Source: CAZTZL01 sp964617625
GTDB taxonomy: Bacteria > Zhuqueibacterota > QNDG01 > DSAB01
DNA length: 8,543 nucleotides
NCBI GenBank assembly: GCA_964617625.1
Contig: CAZTZL010000109.1
Coordinates: forward strand, 1-8,543
Direction: 5' to 3'
The notes beneath the pieces are model-generated. The model had not been told where the DNA came from, did no database searches, and saw only the letters and a program-made list of their open reading frames with translations. Shown here piece by piece: positions 6,151 to 8,543 of the stretch; positions within the stretch are counted from its first letter, which is position 1, and every line of letters begins with the position of its first letter. Position numbers and translations under genes: made by a program.

Positions 6151-7986
6151 TTATAATTCCGTTTGATTCTTATTGACCAGTTGATCCAGTGTTTCCTGCA
6201 GCCCTTCCCATTCTTTGTAACAGGCTTGAAGATCGCGTTCAATTTCAGCATGCTGATACTGCAGTTCCCTGACTTGATTATTTTGCTGATACGTGGCCGG
6301 ATCGGCCATCCGGGTTTCGAGTTCCTGTTTCCGGGATTCCAGCTTTTCGATGAGCGATTCACAATGGCGGATCTTCTCGGTTACCGGTTTTTTCAGCCGG
6401 TTGAGCGCATCCCGGGATTCGGCTTCCCGGCGGCGCTGTTCCCTGGTCTTTCTGCTCCCGGCAGCAGGACCGGTTCCCCTCTCTTTTGTTCTTTCAGCTT
6501 TCACCGTGTCAGACAGGGCTGTCTCTTCGGCCAGGCGCCGGTCCAGATAATCGTTGTAATTGCCTTCCATGACCCGGATTTTATGATCTTTGACTTCGAT
6601 GACCCGATGCACAAGCTTGGTCAAAAAGTACCGGTCGTGGGAAATGAGAAGCAGTGTGCCGTCATATTCAAGCAGGGCCTGTTCGAGCGCCTCTTTTGAG
6701 ATGAGATCAAGATGGTTGGTCGGTTCGTCCATGATCAGAAAATTGGCTTCGGAAAGGAGCATTTTGGCCAGAGACACGCGCGCTTTTTCGCCGCCTGACA
6801 GCACGTTTATTTTTTTATAGACATCATCCCCGGTAAATTGAAAAATGCCGAGAACGTTCCGGATTCTCTGTGATGCGGATTCGGCGGAAAAGTTAGAGAC
6901 TTCCTCCATCACGGTTTTGGTCAGGTCCAGCGCGTCGATCTGGTGCTGGGAGTAGTACCCGATTTCGACCCGCTGGCCCAGATCCACGCTGCCCTTCTGG
7001 GGCTTCAGGTCGCCGTAAATCAGTCGTGTCAGCGTCGTCTTCCCCGCGCCGTTCACACCCACCATGGCCAGTTTTTCGCCCCGGAAGACGGAGAGGTTGA
7101 TTCCGTCTAATACCCAGTCCTGATCGTATTTNNNNNNNNNNNNNNNNNNNNNNNNNNNNNNNNNNNNNNNNNNNNNNNNNNNNNNNNNNNNNNNNNNNNN
7201 NNNNNNNNNNNNNNNNNNNNNNNNNNNNNNNATATTTTCGGCTTTTTTCTTTTCGTAGAAATGATAATTTCCCGGATAGTGGGTGATCTTTCCCATTTCC
7301 AGTTCGTAAATGTCCGTAGCGAGCCGGTCGATGAAAAACCGGTCGTGCGAAACGATCACCACACTGCCCTGAAATCCGATGAGGTACTGTTCGAGCCACT
7401 CCAGGGAAGACAGATCGAGATGGTTGGTCGGTTCATCTAACAGCAATATATCCGGGTCCTGCAGAAGCAGGCTGGCCAGAACCGCGCGCATGCGCCACCC
7501 GCCGCTGAATTCGGAAATGGGCCGGTGAAAATCCGGTTTCTGAAATCCCAGTCCCGAAAGGATTTGCGCAGCTTCATGCTCGATCTCGTATCCGCCCAGA
7601 GCCGAATAATGGTGCTCCAGCCTGCCTAATTTATCCAGAAGCTCTTTCGACGGATCGGAATCGCCGTCTAACTGATGGTGAATCGCTGAAATCTGCTTTT
7701 CAATTCGGACGATCTCTTTTTGGCGCTGCATGACCGAATCGATGAGCGCGGTATTTTCCACGGCCACTTCCTCCTGCGGCAAGTACCCGATGACCGTGTC
7801 TCTGGGCATGATCATGCCGCCCTGATCCGGCGTCAGGTCACCGTGCAGAATCCGGAACAGCGTGGTTTTGCCCGCGCCGTTCGGGCCGATGAGCGCCATG
7901 TGCTTTCCGGGATGAATCATCCAGTCCACCCCTTTGAGCAGTTTCCGCTGGCCGACGCTGTAATGTAAATTTCTGATCTGAATCAT
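6151..7986 (-). CDS. ABC-F family ATPase (translation factor), interrupted by an assembly gap
   Basis: This is a soluble protein with two ATP-binding domains and no membrane part; ABC-F proteins bind the ribosomal E site and act on stalled or antibiotic-bound ribosomes. Counting from the ATG at 7986, domain 1 has Walker A GPNGAGKT (34-41), signature SGGW (161-164), Walker B LLLDEP (181-186) and switch H214. Domain 2 has GVNGAGKT (310-317), LSGGEK (396-401), IMDEP (418-422) and H450. Both catalytic glutamates (E185, E421) are present. A basic segment (about 496-531) leads into a C-terminal coiled coil (about 535-605), as in YheS/Uup-like members. The 100 N replace residues 252-285 in the inter-domain linker, so subtype cannot be assigned. 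The frame is open 29 codons further upstream to 8073, but family members begin at a MIQIRNL-like sequence. No clear Shine-Dalgarno precedes 7986. Confidence 0.92.
   Translation of the reverse strand: MIQIRNLHYSVGQRKLLKGVDWMIHPGKHMALIGPNGAGKTTLFRILHGDLTPDQGGMIMPRDTVIGYLPQEEVAVENTALIDSVMQRQKEIVRIEKQISAIHHQLDGDSDPSKELLDKLGRLEHHYSALGGYEIEHEAAQILSGLGFQKPDFHRPISEFSGGWRMRAVLASLLLQDPDILLLDEPTNHLDLSSLEWLEQYLIGFQGSVVIVSHDRFFIDRLATDIYELEMGKITHYPGNYHFYEKKKAENXXXXXXXXXXXXXXXXXXXXXXXXXXXXXXXXXXKYDQDWVLDGINLSVFRGEKLAMVGVNGAGKTTLTRLIYGDLKPQKGSVDLGQRVEIGYYSQHQIDALDLTKTVMEEVSNFSAESASQRIRNVLGIFQFTGDDVYKKINVLSGGEKARVSLAKMLLSEANFLIMDEPTNHLDLISKEALEQALLEYDGTLLLISHDRYFLTKLVHRVIEVKDHKIRVMEGNYNDYLDRRLAEETALSDTVKAERTKERGTGPAAGSRKTREQRRREAESRDALNRLKKPVTEKIRHCESLIEKLESRKQELETRMADPATYQQNNQVRELQYQHAEIERDLQACYKEWEGLQETLDQLVNKNQTEL
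7132..7231. other. Assembly gap of 100 N
   Basis: A run of exactly 100 N is the usual placeholder for a gap of unknown length. It lies within the ABC-F gene between residue 251 (end of KKKAEN) and the KYDQDWVLDG that begins domain 2. The known flanks AT plus 100 N make 34 codons, so the frame is kept only if the true missing length also leaves remainder 1 on division by 3. Confidence 0.97.
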
Positions 7987-8088
7987 CGGAGTAAAATTTA
8001 AGAATAGAAATCGAGGTTTCCAAAGGGATTGATAAGAAAAGCGGTCGTCGAAGTCCGGTTCATCGTTGGGCAACCACTGGCATATTTA

Positions 8089-8106
8089 TCTCCCCTACAG
8101 GGGAGA
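8089..8106. repeat. Hairpin TCTCCCC-TACA-GGGGAGA
   Basis: A perfect 7-bp G+C-rich stem with a four-base loop lies about 100 bases upstream of the ABC-F start. Together with the hairpin that begins two bases later, it opens a palindrome-rich stretch that shows no coding character. Confidence 0.6.
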
Positions 8107-8107
8107 C

Positions 8108-8137
8108 CCTCCAATCCCGAGACTTCGGGATCGGAGG
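8108..8137. repeat. Hairpin with TCCCGA-TCGGGA core
   Basis: CCTCC-A-ATCCCGA pairs with TCGGGAT-C-GGAGG around the loop GACT: 12 pairs with one A/C mismatch. It shares the TCCCG...CGGGA core with the hairpins at 8233-8264 and 8306-8321. There is no T-run on either side that would make it an obvious terminator. Confidence 0.65.
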
Positions 8138-8182
8138 AAGAGGGGTGTCCGTGACAAAAAAATGAATTAGAATGGACTGCCT

Positions 8183-8197
8183 TCTCCTTCCCAAACT
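8183..8197. repeat. Partial copy of the CTTTCCCAAACT repeat
   Basis: TCTCCTTCCCAAACT differs from the first 15 bases of the copies at 3127 and 3733 by one base (C for T at position 5). It continues as GAGAGACG rather than completing the palindrome. AATTAGAATG at 8165-8174, just before it, recurs exactly at 8280-8289 before the TTTCTCCTCCC of the inverted unit at 8293-8333, so the two families appear mixed here. Confidence 0.45.
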
Positions 8198-8227
8198 GAG
8201 AGACGATGTGAAAAGATGAAATGAATC

Positions 8228-8268
8228 TGTCAATCTCGAATCCCGCAAAAGCGGGATGAGAGATCTGT
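8228..8268 (+). repeat. Palindromic repeat unit, left member of an inverted pair
   Basis: The unit runs TGTCAATCTCGA, then ATCCCGC-AAAA-GCGGGAT (7-bp stem, 8240-8257), then GAGAGATCTGT. An outer ATCTC/GAGAT stem (8233-8237 with 8260-8264) is separated from the inner one by a GA/GA internal loop. Read on the plus strand it aligns with the minus-strand reading of 8293-8333. Confidence 0.65.
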
Positions 8269-8292
8269 ATAACCAGACAAATTAGAATGTAA

Positions 8293-8333
8293 ACAAGATT
8301 TCTCCTCCCGATGAATCGGGACTCGAAATGACA
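8293..8333 (-). repeat. Palindromic repeat unit, right member of an inverted pair
   Basis: Read on the minus strand it starts TGTCATTTCGAG, then TCCCGA-TTCA-TCGGGA (6-bp stem, 8306-8321), then GGAGAAATCTTGT. It matches the unit at 8228-8268 in both flanks and in the stem core, while the loop and inner stem bases differ. The two units face each other across 24 bases. Confidence 0.65.
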
Positions 8334-8402
8334 CAATACTTAACTTTTATTTCATGAACTGAAAAACAATATTATTCAATAACGATTAATTTCGAATTTC
8401 TC

Positions 8403-8433
8403 TTGACTTTTAATTCAATTTGCTTAATTTAAT
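8403..8433 (+). promoter_or_regulatory. Weak promoter-like sequence reading out of the window
   Basis: TTGACT at 8403-8408 is followed after 19 bases by TTTAAT at 8428-8433 in a very AT-rich stretch. The spacing is longer than ideal. No gene begins within the window downstream, so any target lies beyond the right edge. Confidence 0.25.
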
Positions 8434-8503
8434 TTAAGTTTTCTTTTTACGATCGCACCTGCTGGACAGCATCCCTGAGATGAAGCTAATATTTTGGATT
8501 CGG

Positions 8504-8519
8504 CTCACAAAACTGTGAG
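8504..8519. promoter_or_regulatory. Operator-like inverted repeat just upstream of a TATAAT box
   Basis: CTCACA-AAAC-TGTGAG is a perfect 6-bp inverted repeat. TATAAT follows at 8529-8534, so the palindrome occupies the place of a -35 region, where a regulator would act. No good -35 hexamer is seen at standard spacing, which would fit an activator-dependent promoter or chance. Confidence 0.3.
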
Positions 8520-8543
8520 ACATAATTGTATAATATTAGGCAA

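Noticed and set aside
6163..6699. Plus-strand frame of 178 codons opposite the ABC-F gene
   Set aside because: It is antisense to the second ATPase domain and coiled coil, with low-complexity Phe/Ile/Leu content expected from reversed coding sequence.
8089..8333. CRISPR array
   Set aside because: The palindromes differ in sequence, length and orientation and have no regular spacers. They fit dispersed REP-like repeats, not an array.
7998..8336. Minus-strand frame of 112 codons covering the repeat cluster
   Set aside because: Its sequence is a translation of the palindromes (for example the stretches around CCCGAAG and CGGGATTCGAG), it overlaps the start of the ABC-F gene, and it shows no family resemblance.

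Overview
The window looks like a contig from a draft or metagenome-derived genome of a Gram-negative bacterium. Signs of this are two N-terminal export signals plus a likely lipoprotein signal, clear AGGAG-type ribosome binding sites, and a 100-base run of N that interrupts a gene. The short palindromic repeats between genes and the mixed composition (about 30% G+C in sampled lines of the first gene, 50-60% in the others) remind me of FCB-group lineages such as Calditrichota, KSB1 or Marinimicrobia. That placement is a guess from style, not from a search.

Layout, left to right. Positions 1-58 may hold the first 19 codons of a minus-strand gene that runs off the left edge. An AT-rich plus-strand gene (229-1467) encodes an exported protein made of 25-residue YD-like repeats, and the whole protein is an internal duplication with a 196-residue offset. 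Next come three plus-strand genes that may form one transcription unit: a ferritin-like/VIT1 fusion of the MbfA type (1693-2565), a small protein with four predicted membrane segments (2683-3090), and an exported PrxQ/BCP-type peroxiredoxin (3188-3682). A 12-bp-stem terminator at 3763-3791 closes this unit and lies between it and the convergent M3 peptidase gene.

On the minus strand, an M3-family zinc peptidase of the Dcp type (3874-5970, probable lipoprotein) has its own likely promoter. Upstream of it is an ABC-F ATPase gene (6151-7986). The assembly gap falls exactly on the linker between its two ATPase domains, the part that decides what an ABC-F protein does on the ribosome. The last 557 bases hold no convincing gene. 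They contain a cluster of palindromic repeats, including an inverted pair of related 40-base units, then an AT-rich stretch with promoter-like and operator-like sequence facing a gene beyond the right edge.

How the genes may work together: the MbfA-like protein (iron or manganese export with a di-iron sensor domain) and the exported peroxiredoxin make sense as a metal/peroxide stress pair, with the small membrane protein as an unexplained third member. The peptidase and ABC-F genes are general housekeeping functions (peptide turnover, ribosome rescue or translation factor). No clearly new defence or mobile system is visible. The least explained items are the duplicated 25-residue repeat protein, the small membrane protein and the repeat cluster at 8089-8333.
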